Made by a program: the position numbers and the translations under genes
Shown here: positions 11,801-20,414 of the stretch, one piece after another
Position numbering within the stretch: position 1 is the stretch's first letter
Layout: each line of letters begins with the position of its first letter
Notes under the pieces: generated by a model
What the model was told of the DNA's origin: nothing
The model's input: the letters and a program-made list of their open reading frames with translations, nothing else
Databases searched by the model: none
From: CAYUZU01 sp964448675
Lineage (GTDB): Bacteria; Planctomycetota; Phycisphaerae; UBA1845; Fen-1342
Direction of reading: 5' to 3'
Assembly (NCBI GenBank): GCA_964448675.1
Contig: CAYUZU010000003.1
Span: 124,001-188,000 of the forward strand
DNA: 64,000 nucleotides

Positions 11801-13942
11801 GTCCTCGCTCAGGACCACGTCGTAGGTGCGCAGCAGGCCCTGCAGCGCTTCGTGCGGCGGGTCGTCGAGCAGCTGTACGACGTAAGCGTGGGCCTCTTCA
11901 CGTCGATCGGTGCGGTCCATGGCGGCCAAAGCCATCTGCAGGGCCGCCTGGGCCTGGCGCGCGTTGAGCATACCCGTGTCGAGCGCAGCCTTGGCCGCCG
12001 CGATGGCGGCGTCGTAGTCCTCGGATTCGAGCGACTGGCGCGCGCGCCACATCAGCGTCGCCGGGTCGCCCTGCTCGCCGACGACTTCGCGGGCGATCTC
12101 GCTCGCCTCGGCGGTCCGCCCCATCTTCGCCAGCACCTCGGCGCGCGCGGCACGAATGGCGCGGTTGTCGTCGTAGGCGTCGCGGTAGCCGTCCAGGAGC
12201 GAGAGCGCGTCCTGCGTTTCATTGAGCCGCGTGTGCACATCCGCCAGCAACAGCACCAGCGACACCGGCGGCGGCCGGCCGATCTGCTGGCGGTACTGCT
12301 GCAGCGCGTCCACGGCACAGCGCTTTGCCTCGCCGAGCTGGCCGTCGGCCTGGTAGAGCTCGGCCAGGTACTCCAGCGGCAGCTTGCGCACCCGGCCCGC
12401 CCAGAACAGCGCGTGCGGCGCGGCGTTGGTGGCGCGCTGGAACGCATCCACCGCTTCCACGCGGTCGGCCTTCACCGCGGCCATGCGCCCCTGCATGTAA
12501 TGCGTGAGCTGGTGCACGTTCCAGTTGACCTCGGCATCCGCCAGGAAACCCTCGGCGCGGTCGATCGCATCGGCCGCCTCCTCACGCCGGCCGAAGTGCA
12601 CGCAGAGGTCGCGATAGCGCAGCGCCGTGTCGAACCCGTTCAGCACGAGCATCAGGCGCTGGCCGTTATTGAGCACGGCCCGCAGCGTTTCCAGCGGCAG
12701 GGTCTCGACGCGTCCCTGCTCGTACACGTCGAGCGACGAGGTGAACGCCGCCGCCTGCTCCTGAAAGCCGTCGCTGCCCTGGGCACGCAGCAGCTCGGTC
12801 TTGGCGCGCAGGTCGTACGCATCGAACACCGCCGGATCGAGGGCGGTCGCCCGGTCGGTGTTCTCGACGATCTGGACCCGCAGATTCTCGCGTTGCTCCT
12901 CGCTGAGGGCGTCGAAGCGGGTGGCGAAGCGCACGTACAGGTGGCGCGCCAGGGCCTGGTAGAGGTCGGGCACGCGGATCTGCAGATCGGTGAGCTGCTC
13001 CCAGTCCTCGCGCGGAATCACCCCCGCCGCGGAGCGGATCCTGTCCTGCGTGCGGATCATGCGGTCTTCGGCGGTGGTGAGGGCCCGCCGCAGGTCCTGC
13101 TCGCCCACGTCGAAGGCGGCCACAGCCTGCTCGTCCTGGTCGGCGCGATCGTGGTCGCGGGCCTTCTGCTGGAGGATCTCCGCCTGGCGTATGGCAAGCG
13201 GCCCGTGCGCCGGATGCTCCGCAATGGCAGCCGAGAGCACGGCGCCGGCCTCCGCGAAGAACTTCTCCAGCAGGGCGTCCAGTTCGTAGGTCGGCGCGTT
13301 GCGCTCGAGCAGCGCGCGGCGTTCGGCGTCGTGTTCGCGTGAAAGGTGCTGCACGTAGACCAGCGCCACGTGCGGGTCGGTCGGGGCCAGCTCGTAGGCT
13401 TGGGTGGCGACCTCGGCGCCCCTGGCCTGAACGGCGTCTTCCTCGGTCGGGTCCCACAGGCCCTGCGCGTGGCTGGCCAGAGCGAACGGATTCTCAGGCT
13501 CGACTTCGAGCAGGGCGCTGGCGTACTCGCGCCACTCGCTCCACCAGCGGGTGCGCCCCTCGAGCTCGGCCAGCCGCCAGAGGCCGGTGAGGGCTGCCTC
13601 GAGCACGGCGACGTTGGTCGGGGCCTTCGCGTGGGCCCGCTGGATGTTCTCGGTCCACATGCCGAGCTGGCCCAGCTTGTACAGGCAGCGCGTGCTGCTC
13701 AGCAGGTAGCTCACGTCGCTCTGGTCGGTGGCGTTGTAGGCCTGCTGAAACAGGCCCGCGGCACGGGCCAGTTCCTGCCGGCTGCCGTTGAGCTCCAGCG
13801 CCTGGGCGTTGTTGGCCAGGATCTGGGGGTCACGCTGCGACGCCTGGCGGATGATCAGGCCTGCCACCGAGACAACGAGCACGACGCCCATCACCGTGAG
13901 AAAGGCCACGAGGTTTTTATTCAGACGTTTTCGCTTGGCCAT
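8861..13942 (-). CDS. Giant membrane-anchored TPR protein of the exopolysaccharide/exosortase operon
   Basis: 1693 residues. Basic N-terminus, then one membrane segment at about 11-30 ('VAFLTVMGVVLVVSVAGLII'), then almost continuous TPR-like helical pairs to the C-terminus (for example 'ALLALGQTHERKGNSEEAID', 'GQVYAERGRSADARRLYRQG'). The anchor suggests that most of the protein projects into the periplasm. Large TPR proteins (PrsT-like) occur in PEP-CTERM/exosortase loci of other bacteria, where they are thought to scaffold polysaccharide export. This one is much longer than those I know (about 900 residues). It lies 17 bases after the EpsI-like gene. No catalytic motif is visible. Confidence 0.85.
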   Translation of the reverse strand: MAKRKRLNKNLVAFLTVMGVVLVVSVAGLIIRQASQRDPQILANNAQALELNGSRQELARAAGLFQQAYNATDQSDVSYLLSSTRCLYKLGQLGMWTENIQRAHAKAPTNVAVLEAALTGLWRLAELEGRTRWWSEWREYASALLEVEPENPFALASHAQGLWDPTEEDAVQARGAEVATQAYELAPTDPHVALVYVQHLSREHDAERRALLERNAPTYELDALLEKFFAEAGAVLSAAIAEHPAHGPLAIRQAEILQQKARDHDRADQDEQAVAAFDVGEQDLRRALTTAEDRMIRTQDRIRSAAGVIPREDWEQLTDLQIRVPDLYQALARHLYVRFATRFDALSEEQRENLRVQIVENTDRATALDPAVFDAYDLRAKTELLRAQGSDGFQEQAAAFTSSLDVYEQGRVETLPLETLRAVLNNGQRLMLVLNGFDTALRYRDLCVHFGRREEAADAIDRAEGFLADAEVNWNVHQLTHYMQGRMAAVKADRVEAVDAFQRATNAAPHALFWAGRVRKLPLEYLAELYQADGQLGEAKRCAVDALQQYRQQIGRPPPVSLVLLLADVHTRLNETQDALSLLDGYRDAYDDNRAIRAARAEVLAKMGRTAEASEIAREVVGEQGDPATLMWRARQSLESEDYDAAIAAAKAALDTGMLNARQAQAALQMALAAMDRTDRREEAHAYVVQLLDDPPHEALQGLLRTYDVVLSEDDPEQRDDKLRSLIDENPDPVARAEQYYNHYRGRGEFAKALPYLLELRELMPDNLGVVEEEFKLRIQLAQQARRAGQDTVAEEHLAALPDLIGRLSGANDNRGNDSAGGATYRGQLALLQQRAEDAIREYRAAINVLPKSAELEVDLARAYLMAGRPGEAVEALNRAVQYNPRSVDAHGLLTSTYDRLAEQAVGEERAAYTRRAEEHFEMLAQLAPNLPFVAQRRERASEDAAPVAAVAERERIRADNPDDLANLQRLAELYIRAWEYADEQDNASAQETLLSQGNAFFEDMMMAGPEQLRFDMARMAASFYTVSGQSDHGVAALEAFRDTQRGAAKVTAQLLVARFLERDGKLGGAEREYRAAQQMVREVIDNEAEQNEVDRMVGLSFIDFYQRANDPMKVVEVCRWLLDRMPSDSPVLQRIRMDLVDALLVMRRTGEAERVVNEYIERHGEDLSALGARARIAMMTNQRQAAERDLTRILEMDPENARALLARATLSMGRSDYEGARRDLMKARELLVPGARWEDQLRGMLASFHQRMGEVDLALNELRAQLEALNAAGASAAETQTVVARMVDLLVSPRPLPDGSTREPDNAQLDRAQALISEYMERYPEEPVWPRELGQLLEKLGDRAQEAGNQDDASRRYAAAARYYQRAADLATNDPGLRVACLAARISMLTRAEAPQEALDVFTNLPLERPTPSIRMAGAEAYWALGRREQAIEQWGRALFDASFASTSLVGAVAAQLRETLQPGDAEKLLQRVAESTNIETPAGQRSRIALAEHVLRFGRPDEARDILEEVLPKTAAQSAERLAALLALGQTHERKGNSEEAIDAYKRVLEIRDDHMYALNNVAYLLVESEGPAFPRPAEAVQYAEQLERLLQEDRNVANILDTIGWVYYRYAMSGNETEEYLDRALATLEHAYRLEPRGNPAILEHLGQVYAERGRSADARRLYRQGLALAEQTADEGRRQRFNELMQSLP

Positions 13943-13959
13943 GGACGGCTACCCTCTCC

Positions 13960-14817
13960 CTACGGATTCACCTCGGTACCCGACGAGCTGTGGGGAAAGA
14001 CGGAAAGATCAAAATGGTCGTCGAACAGCACAGGCATAAGGGCCTCGAGCAGCGGCTGCAACGCCGCCACCGAGGCCTGTTCGCCGGCCATCTGTTTGAG
14101 CCCGTCGTCCGTGAACGTGACTTCTATCTTGGCATAGTACGCGTGCGACTCGGTCGGGTTCGACAGACGGAGCCGCACTCCGTTCCGCGTCGTCGCGTAG
14201 CCGGCATTCACGTGAAAAAAGTACGTCACGCACGTCTCGCCCGTGGTTCCGCCGCGACGCCGATTCGCCGGGGCCACGAACCGCACCACCCGCACCGGGA
14301 CCTCGTCGTCAGCCGCCCCGACCCCGCGAACGCGGATCTGCCGCGTGTCGGCGCCGAGCTTGTCGTACCCGCCGGCATGATAGCACTCGTCCGGCACGTG
14401 GGGCACCATGTCGGGCTGGCCGGTGTAGTACGTCACGAACAGGTTGACCACGGCCGTCGGTGCATCGGCAGGCTTGGTCGTGTCGCGCAGGTAGACCTGG
14501 AGGTACTCTTCGGTGCCGAGACTCTCGATCATGTCGGCGCTGAGCGGCTTGATGTGATCGCTCGCCGGGTGGCGCTCGTAGCGCGGGGCGAGCTTGCGGG
14601 CGTCGAATTGCTGCAGCGGCACCTTGAGTGGCACGGCCTGCTTCTGGAAGTGCAGCCCGAGCCATTGCGGCAGGACGCCGACCCCTACCGCCGCGAGGGC
14701 CATGATCACGACGCAGGTCCAGTAGCGCGCGCTGCTGCGCAGCACCACGGGGCGCGCCGGGGCGCGGACATCCGGGCGGGGCTGTGTCGCGTTGGACTTG
14801 GCGGGCGTCTCCAGCAT
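13960..14817 (-). CDS. Exosortase-associated EpsI-family protein
   Basis: About 285 residues from ATG 14817, the first start after the exosortase stop (20-base gap). One N-terminal membrane segment ('CVVIMALAAVGVGVLP') is followed by an extracytoplasmic domain. The motif 'VPHVPDECYHAGGY' matches the conserved 'P..C....G' signature of EpsI/DUF3485 proteins, which are regularly encoded next to, or fused to, exosortases. The biochemical role of the family is unresolved; association with polysaccharide biosynthesis and PEP-CTERM sorting is established knowledge, and the function here is inferred from position. Confidence 0.88.
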   Translation of the reverse strand: MLETPAKSNATQPRPDVRAPARPVVLRSSARYWTCVVIMALAAVGVGVLPQWLGLHFQKQAVPLKVPLQQFDARKLAPRYERHPASDHIKPLSADMIESLGTEEYLQVYLRDTTKPADAPTAVVNLFVTYYTGQPDMVPHVPDECYHAGGYDKLGADTRQIRVRGVGAADDEVPVRVVRFVAPANRRRGGTTGETCVTYFFHVNAGYATTRNGVRLRLSNPTESHAYYAKIEVTFTDDGLKQMAGEQASVAALQPLLEALMPVLFDDHFDLSVFPHSSSGTEVNP

Positions 14818-14837
14818 GGTCTCCGTCGTTGGCGTTG

Positions 14838-15794
14838 TCAGGCCCGGGCGGGGTCGTCCGCCGGCTCCTCGGTTTCCTCGACGACCAGGTGATTCAGGAT
14901 CCAGCCGATACCACTGAAGATGCCGAAGGCCAGCAGTATGATGGCCAGGCCGAGCATCATGTGGTACTGGCCGGTGGCGTATTTCGGGTCGACGAACACG
15001 TGCAGCCAGCAGGTGATCGTCACGCGGATGAAGTTGCAGAAGGTGGCGATCGGCACGCAGGAGGCGATCAGCACGATGCGATGCCACAGCGGCCGCTCCG
15101 ACATGCACGCCACGGCCACACCCAGGGCGCACAGCGTCACCGTACTGCGCATGCCGCTGCATGCGTCGGCCACGCCGATAATGCCGGTCTTGCCCTGGTA
15201 GATGTACTCGAGATTGGACCCGACACGTGCGATCATCAACTCCGGCGCGTGCAGGAAGCTCAGCACGGCACTGGCAACCTCGGCCGCCATGCGGCGCAGC
15301 GGGTTGGTCCAGGCGAAGTAGAGCCGCGACGGCAGCGGAACCGCAAAAAACAGGTACAGCCACGGCAGCCACAAGTACCACATGGCCGGCAGGCCGCAGA
15401 GCATGATGATGACGCCCAGCAGCGAGACCATCATCGAGAACGGCTTGGCATAGCCGAAGGGCAAGCGTCCCGAGAGGGCCCAGAAGTACAGCAGCAGGCC
15501 GGCCAGCAGGATGGGCAGGCCCACCCAGCCCCAGCGGACCGGCTGGCGGCGAATCCGGTCCCAGCGCAGGTACACGAGGTAGGCACTGAAGATCGGGATC
15601 AGCGGCCCGTGTGACCAGTCGGCCTCGTAAATCCAGGCATGCACCAGCACGCCGAACTGCGGCGGCAGAAAGTCCAGCAGGTTCCAGAACGTGGCGACGA
15701 AGAGGACGCCGACGGCGGCGGCCTTGATCTGGGCGGAGCGGTCAAAAGAGAGCCGCCACCGCGCTGCCGGGATGCTTGCGGGGGATCCCGCCAT
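14838..15794 (-). CDS. Exosortase (PEP-CTERM sorting transpeptidase)
   Basis: 318 residues with about eight hydrophobic segments. The catalytic triad of the exosortase/archaeosortase family is visible: Cys212 in 'ADACSGMRST', Arg257 in 'NFIRVT' and His278 in 'GQYHMMLG'. The enzyme is expected to cleave PEP-CTERM proteins at the inner membrane and pass them to an acceptor, linked to exopolysaccharide production. It is followed directly by the EpsI-like gene and preceded by the Wza-like gene. A probable substrate is encoded at 36498-37124. The exact exosortase subtype cannot be decided by eye. Confidence 0.93.
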   Translation of the reverse strand: MAGSPASIPAARWRLSFDRSAQIKAAAVGVLFVATFWNLLDFLPPQFGVLVHAWIYEADWSHGPLIPIFSAYLVYLRWDRIRRQPVRWGWVGLPILLAGLLLYFWALSGRLPFGYAKPFSMMVSLLGVIIMLCGLPAMWYLWLPWLYLFFAVPLPSRLYFAWTNPLRRMAAEVASAVLSFLHAPELMIARVGSNLEYIYQGKTGIIGVADACSGMRSTVTLCALGVAVACMSERPLWHRIVLIASCVPIATFCNFIRVTITCWLHVFVDPKYATGQYHMMLGLAIILLAFGIFSGIGWILNHLVVEETEEPADDPARA

Positions 15795-15841
15795 GCCAAA
15801 AGCCTTTCGGTGCTCGCCCGAGGTTCGGATGCAAGGGCCCG

Positions 15842-17488
15842 TCAGAACGGCAGCCCGCGCTGCTGTCGCTGAATCTGCTCGAGGGTCTCGGGGTTCGTCC
15901 GGGCACCGTAGGCGTCCTTGTCGGCGAAGTTGCGGTCATAGACGAACCCGAAGCCGTAGGTGAAGCGGAACGAGTTCCGAATCACGAACAGGAACGGGGC
16001 GACAATGTGCGTGCCGACGTTGACGATGTCGTTGTCCCGCAGGTAGAAGTCCGGCTCGAGCCCCGCGAAAATCGCGTCCAGGTTCACCCGGATCGTCACC
16101 TGCTTGTCGGTGCCCGGCTCACGCCGAATCACTTCGCAGCGCTGCGGCCAGGCCAGCGGGCTGAAACCACCAACGGCCGCGATCGCCTGCTTGATGGTGA
16201 TTTCGCGACCACCGAAGCCGTACACGCCCGGGCGGTTCACTTCACCCATCATGTAGTACACGCCCGTATCGATCGGGATATTGATCACATCGCGATCGCG
16301 GACGACAATATTGTAGCGCTCATCTCCGCGCTTGAGCTGCCGAACATCGATCTCGATGACGCGCTGCTCCAGATCGAACTGGTCCACATCCTCCCAGTCG
16401 AAGGGCTCCTCAAAGACGTCCTCCTCCAGCGGCGGCAACGTGTCGGCCACATCCGCGTCGGGCGCCTCGGGCGGGGCCGCCTCGACCCGGGGTTCGGCCA
16501 CGTCGTTCGGCTCCAGCAACTCCCCGGTCACCGGGTCGAAAACCAGCGGCTCGAAGGAGGGCGCCGCCGGTTGCGTCGCGGCTTCGTCCTCGGCGACCGG
16601 CGCTGCGGGCTGCGTATCGGCCTGTGACTGCGACAGGATCTCCTCCAGCTCCGTGCGGCTCGGCGGGCGGTCCTCGTACGTCGGCTGGGTCTGCGGCGGC
16701 GTCTGCACCGTTTCATCGCTGGCGAGCGTCACCACGCCGAGTCGATCCGCGCCGCCGGGATCGTCGACATCTACCGGCGGCGGTACGCGCAGCTTCTCGT
16801 CCGGCACCTCGGGAACCGGGGCCGGCGCTTCCACCGGCCGGCCGGCACGCGGCCCGCGGCGGATCACGAACATCTTCCGCGCCGTCGCCGAAACGTCGCC
16901 AATCAGGCCCAACATGTCGAGCAGCCGCATGTCGGGCTCGGGGATCGGATAGGTGCCCGGCGACGTCACGGCCCCCAGGATCGAGAAGACGCGGCCACGG
17001 CGACTCTGCGTGAACACGATCACGACCGGGTTGGGCAGCAGCTCGGCCTCGCGCAGCCGGGCCGCCAGTTCCTGTTCGACCTCGGCCTCGGTCAGGCCTT
17101 CCACTCGCACGGTGCCAAGCTCGGGGATGCGGATCTCGCCCAGGTTGTTGAGTTGCAGCGCGGCCGAGAAAGGCTGCGACGAGATCAGGTCGTAGATCGT
17201 CAGAGCCACGACGTCCCCCGGCACCAGGCGGTATTCATCGTACACGGGGACGAGGTCGGCCGGCGTCGGCTCGGTGGTGTTCGTGTAACCGAAGTCGTAA
17301 GGGGTTTCGCGGGGCGTCAGCACCCGCAGCACGTCGTCTTCCGCCGCCTCAAGCGCGAAGCGTCCCACCTTGGTCGGGTCGAGCAGGCTATTGGGCGGCA
17401 GCGCCGCACAACCACTGGTCAAACCCAGCACGACACCTGTCAGTAGCGTAACCAGACACGCTCTGGCGAGGGTTCGCGCGTTTACCAT
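15842..17488 (-). CDS. Wza-type polysaccharide export lipoprotein with SLBB domains
   Basis: About 548 residues from ATG 17488, which has AAGGAG seven bases upstream; in-frame starts further upstream lack such a site. Signal peptide with lipobox (LTSGC). The polysaccharide export domain begins around 'YRLVPGDVVALTIYDL' and is followed by an SLBB segment ('ILGAVTSPGTYPI'). An acidic, Pro-rich, poorly conserved insert of about 170 residues separates it from a second SLBB segment ('MMGEVNRPGVYGF'). The expected role is the outer-membrane or periplasmic exit channel for the polysaccharide handled by the kinase/Wzz protein. First gene of the operon. Confidence 0.92.
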   Translation of the reverse strand: MVNARTLARACLVTLLTGVVLGLTSGCAALPPNSLLDPTKVGRFALEAAEDDVLRVLTPRETPYDFGYTNTTEPTPADLVPVYDEYRLVPGDVVALTIYDLISSQPFSAALQLNNLGEIRIPELGTVRVEGLTEAEVEQELAARLREAELLPNPVVIVFTQSRRGRVFSILGAVTSPGTYPIPEPDMRLLDMLGLIGDVSATARKMFVIRRGPRAGRPVEAPAPVPEVPDEKLRVPPPVDVDDPGGADRLGVVTLASDETVQTPPQTQPTYEDRPPSRTELEEILSQSQADTQPAAPVAEDEAATQPAAPSFEPLVFDPVTGELLEPNDVAEPRVEAAPPEAPDADVADTLPPLEEDVFEEPFDWEDVDQFDLEQRVIEIDVRQLKRGDERYNIVVRDRDVINIPIDTGVYYMMGEVNRPGVYGFGGREITIKQAIAAVGGFSPLAWPQRCEVIRREPGTDKQVTIRVNLDAIFAGLEPDFYLRDNDIVNVGTHIVAPFLFVIRNSFRFTYGFGFVYDRNFADKDAYGARTNPETLEQIQRQQRGLPF

Positions 17489-17944
17489 CCACTTCTCCTT
17501 GACGCTTGTGGTCCCGGCAAGCCGGGTCAATCCGCGCCGCATTCCGAGCCCAGGTGTTCGGCCCTGACGATGGGCTGACACGGCCGCACAGGTCCTCGCC
17601 CGCACGTTTGAGAGCCCGAAAATGTACCTCTCGCGACGCACGTCTGTCAATCATCCCGAGCCGGGCAGTCCTTTGTCCAGACGTGTCCTACGCACGTCCT
17701 ACGCCTCTGACCGTCAACAGTTCGACCGGGCCGGCGGCGGCACCCGTCAACCTGACACGTTATCGGCGCATAACCCGCCGTTTCTTCTGGCAGATCGCGC
17801 AGCTCTCGCCGTCGCTCACCCAATCGTGCGCCCCGGGCCGCGGGCGTTTGCGGAACACCCGTCAACCTCCCGATAGATCCTGCGGACGCGACGCGCCTTA
17901 CGGCCCTGGCGGGCCGGCCGCCGTGGAATTCGAGGCCCCGGCCC
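17489..17944. other. Divergent intergenic region upstream of the exopolysaccharide operon
   Basis: 456 bases between the export gene (minus) and the acetyltransferase gene (plus). It contains the minus-strand promoter candidate listed separately. I see no convincing plus-strand promoter, no long inverted repeat and no open frame with a ribosome binding site and neighbour-like codon use. Confidence 0.6.
17621..17650 (-). promoter_or_regulatory. Candidate sigma-70-type promoter for the exopolysaccharide operon
   Basis: On the minus strand a perfect -35 TTGACA (17650-17645) is followed after 18 bases by TACATT (17626-17621, four of six matches). Transcription would start near 17613 and leave a leader of about 125 bases before the ATG at 17488. 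The perfect -35 box and position support it; spacing is one base above optimum. Confidence 0.45.
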
Positions 17945-18658
17945 ATGACCCGATTTCGCCCCCAGACCGCCGCCCCGCGCCGCTCGCTGATCCTCGGTGC
18001 CGGGGGGCACGGCCGCGTCGTGCTGGATATTCTCCTGCAGACCGGGCGCGATCAGGTCGTCGGCTTCCTCGACAACAACGCCGACATCCACGGTCGTCGC
18101 GTGGACGGCCTCCCGGTCCTCGGCGCCATCGACGACCTGCCGGCGCTCGCCGAGAAGCACGGCATCGACGGCGTCATCGTCGCCATCGGCGACAATGGCG
18201 TGCGGCAGGGATTGGCCCGGGATATCGATGCGGCCGGCATCAACCTCATCACGGCCGTCCACCCGTCTGCGACGCTGGCCCGCAACGCCACCGTCGGCCG
18301 CAATGTCGTCGTGGCCGCGGGCGTCGTCGTGTGTGCCCACTGCCAGATCGGCGACTCCGTCATTCTCAATACGGGGTGTATTGTTGATCACCAAACCATG
18401 ATCGGGGAGGGCAGCCACGTCTGTCCCGGGGTGCGGATCGCGGGGCGCGTGAAGGTCGAATCCGGCACGTTCGTCGGCATCGGCGCGACGATCGTGCCCA
18501 AGATCACCCTCGGCTGCGAGTCGATCATCGGGGCCGGCGCCGTCGTCATCGAGGATGTGCCGCCGATGGCGACCGTGGTGGGAGTCCCCGCCCGGCCGAT
18601 CAAGCTCACTGCCGCGTCCGAAGACGTCACCGCGATGCTTATGCCGGCCCGCACCTGA
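17945..18658 (+). CDS. PglD/NeuD-family sugar acetyltransferase
   Basis: 237 residues. The N-terminal Rossmann-like part has 'SLILGAGGHGRVVLDIL' (about 14-30) and 'VVGFLDNN', typical of the PglD substrate-binding domain. It is followed by a left-handed beta-helix of hexapeptide repeats ('IGEGSHVCPGVRIAGRVKV', 'GTFVGIGATIVPKI'). The family transfers acetyl from acetyl-CoA to an amino or hydroxyl group of a nucleotide sugar or sialic acid. A sugar-modifying role for surface glycan fits its divergent position next to the export operon. The exact sugar is unknown. Confidence 0.88.
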   Translation: MTRFRPQTAAPRRSLILGAGGHGRVVLDILLQTGRDQVVGFLDNNADIHGRRVDGLPVLGAIDDLPALAEKHGIDGVIVAIGDNGVRQGLARDIDAAGINLITAVHPSATLARNATVGRNVVVAAGVVVCAHCQIGDSVILNTGCIVDHQTMIGEGSHVCPGVRIAGRVKVESGTFVGIGATIVPKITLGCESIIGAGAVVIEDVPPMATVVGVPARPIKLTAASEDVTAMLMPART

Positions 18659-18710
18659 GCGGTCGCCAATCGCCAATCCACGGCTCACAGAGCCATGGCA
18701 CAGGGGGGCG

Positions 18711-20414
18711 CTACGATGCTGCCGTCTCACTGTGGGATTTGATCACGCGTCCGAGCGTGGGGACCCGGGCATCCACCGGCCTGACGACCAGGCTGCCCGC
18801 TTCGTTCAAGAGCTGGCGTGCCCGCTCGCGGTACTGCTGGGCGTCGCGCGCCGCCGCCCCGAAGGCCTCCGCCAGCTGCTGCCCGACATCGGCGAGGCCG
18901 TCATCGAGGCCGGCCTGCAGGGCGCGGAGCACGGTGCGCTCCATCGACGGGCGCAGCATGCGATCGAGCAGATACGGCAGCGCCCAGGCGATGGCCACCA
19001 GCAGCAGGCTGTTCACCGCGAAGTTGACGCCGAGAAAGTCCGCCGGCGAGACCGCGTGGTAGAACCCCTGCACGACCTTCCAGCCCACCCACGCCATCGC
19101 GATCAGCGGCAGAAACGCCATCAGGAAGCCGGTCCCGCGGCGCAAGGCGCGGGTCAGCGCGTTGCCGGGCCGGGCCAGCGCCGCGCGCACGTGGTCGCGC
19201 AGCGTCTGGGTGATCCGATCGCCGGCGGCGTCGGCCACCTCATCCAGCCGCCGCCGCAGGGGGACCACGGCCAGGTCGCTGCGGCGGGCACTGACCTCGG
19301 CGGCGTCGAGGCAGGCGCGCAGCTTGGACTGGGTCCAGTCGTCCCAGAGCTGCCCGGTCAGTTCGTTGAGCAGAACGATGTCGGTCGCTTCGGGGTCGGT
19401 CGCTTCGTCACCCCGTTTCTTGCTCCGCCGGCTGAGCACATGCTGGCGGAGCTGCTCCCAGACGGTGTCCGCGTCGGACGCGAACCGGCCGGCGATCGCC
19501 TGCATGGAGTACGCCGCACCGTCGCGCAGGGTCGCGGCCGTCGCGTCCCAGCCCGCGTGCGCCTGACCGGCGAGCTGCTCCCAGGTGGCCTCGTTGCCGA
19601 AGCGCCGGGCGGCGGCCTGGATCGCGCCGCGCAGCTCCTGGACGCGCGCGCGGTGCCCGAGACGCGTGAGCTCCCGTACGCCATGGGCTGCCTGCAGCTC
19701 GCGCAGGATCTCCCGCAACTGATCGAAGTCGTCCCGGGCGGCGGGGGTGCGGTCGGCGGCGCATGACGTGCTCAGCAGCAATGGGTTTTCGAAGCCCGCC
19801 TCGCGCAACATCCGCGCGAAATCGTCGACCTGCTGCGGGTCGCCCTCATCGCTGCGGTTCATCACGAACAGCCAGCCGTGCTTGTGGCCGCGTCGTCGCA
19901 GCACCTGCCAGCCCACGTCATCGCGGTAACGCTCGGGGCTCACCACGTAGCACACCAGGTCGACGTGCGGCAGCCAGGCCAGGGCGTTGCGGCGGTTCGC
20001 CTCCTCGACACTGTCGATGTCCGGCGCGTCAATCCACAGCACCTCGCGCTGCGCATCGCTGCCGTGCCGCTTGATCTGCACGGTCTCGACCGGCAGGTCC
20101 GGCGGCAGTTCGGCCAGTTGCACGGCGTTGTGAACGTAGACCGTGACCTCGCGCGAGGTGGGCCGCTCGACGCCGGTGCGCGCGATCGTCTCGCCCGCGA
20201 GGCGGTTCAGCAGGCTGCTCTTGCCGACGCCGGTGCCGCCGAAGAACGCCACCACCAGGGGCCGGCGCTGCTCATCGGTGAAGAGGTCGGCCGGGGTGCC
20301 CTGCTCGACAGCGTTCAGTCGCTGCAGGTCGTCGTCATCGAGCCAGCCGGCCTCGTGGGCGGTGGCGAACCACGCCCTGGCGCGCTCCAACAGCTCGGCC
20401 AGTGGGCTAGGCAT
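18711..20414 (-). CDS. Dynamin-like large GTPase, second of a tandem pair
   Basis: About 567 residues from ATG 20414, which overlaps the preceding gene by eight bases. GTPase motifs: G1 'GGTGVGKSS' (59-67), G2 Thr in 'RPTSREVT', G3 'DAPD' (129-132, in place of DxxG), G4 'NRSD' (186-189). The C-terminal half is helical with hydrophobic segments ('FLMAFLPLIAMAWVGW' and 'NSLLLVAIAWALPYLL'), followed by an amphipathic tail. This arrangement suggests a membrane-associated GTPase of the dynamin or YfjP-like type. Its partner is the overlapping upstream gene. The cellular role is unknown. Confidence 0.8.
   Translation of the reverse strand: MPSPLAELLERARAWFATAHEAGWLDDDDLQRLNAVEQGTPADLFTDEQRRPLVVAFFGGTGVGKSSLLNRLAGETIARTGVERPTSREVTVYVHNAVQLAELPPDLPVETVQIKRHGSDAQREVLWIDAPDIDSVEEANRRNALAWLPHVDLVCYVVSPERYRDDVGWQVLRRRGHKHGWLFVMNRSDEGDPQQVDDFARMLREAGFENPLLLSTSCAADRTPAARDDFDQLREILRELQAAHGVRELTRLGHRARVQELRGAIQAAARRFGNEATWEQLAGQAHAGWDATAATLRDGAAYSMQAIAGRFASDADTVWEQLRQHVLSRRSKKRGDEATDPEATDIVLLNELTGQLWDDWTQSKLRACLDAAEVSARRSDLAVVPLRRRLDEVADAAGDRITQTLRDHVRAALARPGNALTRALRRGTGFLMAFLPLIAMAWVGWKVVQGFYHAVSPADFLGVNFAVNSLLLVAIAWALPYLLDRMLRPSMERTVLRALQAGLDDGLADVGQQLAEAFGAAARDAQQYRERARQLLNEAGSLVVRPVDARVPTLGRVIKSHSETAAS

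Noticed and set aside
8999..13342. Plus-strand open frame of 1447 codons opposite the giant TPR gene
   Set aside because: Antisense shadow: low-complexity Arg/Gly/Leu/Val translation, no domain; the minus-strand frame has TPR helices and a membrane anchor.
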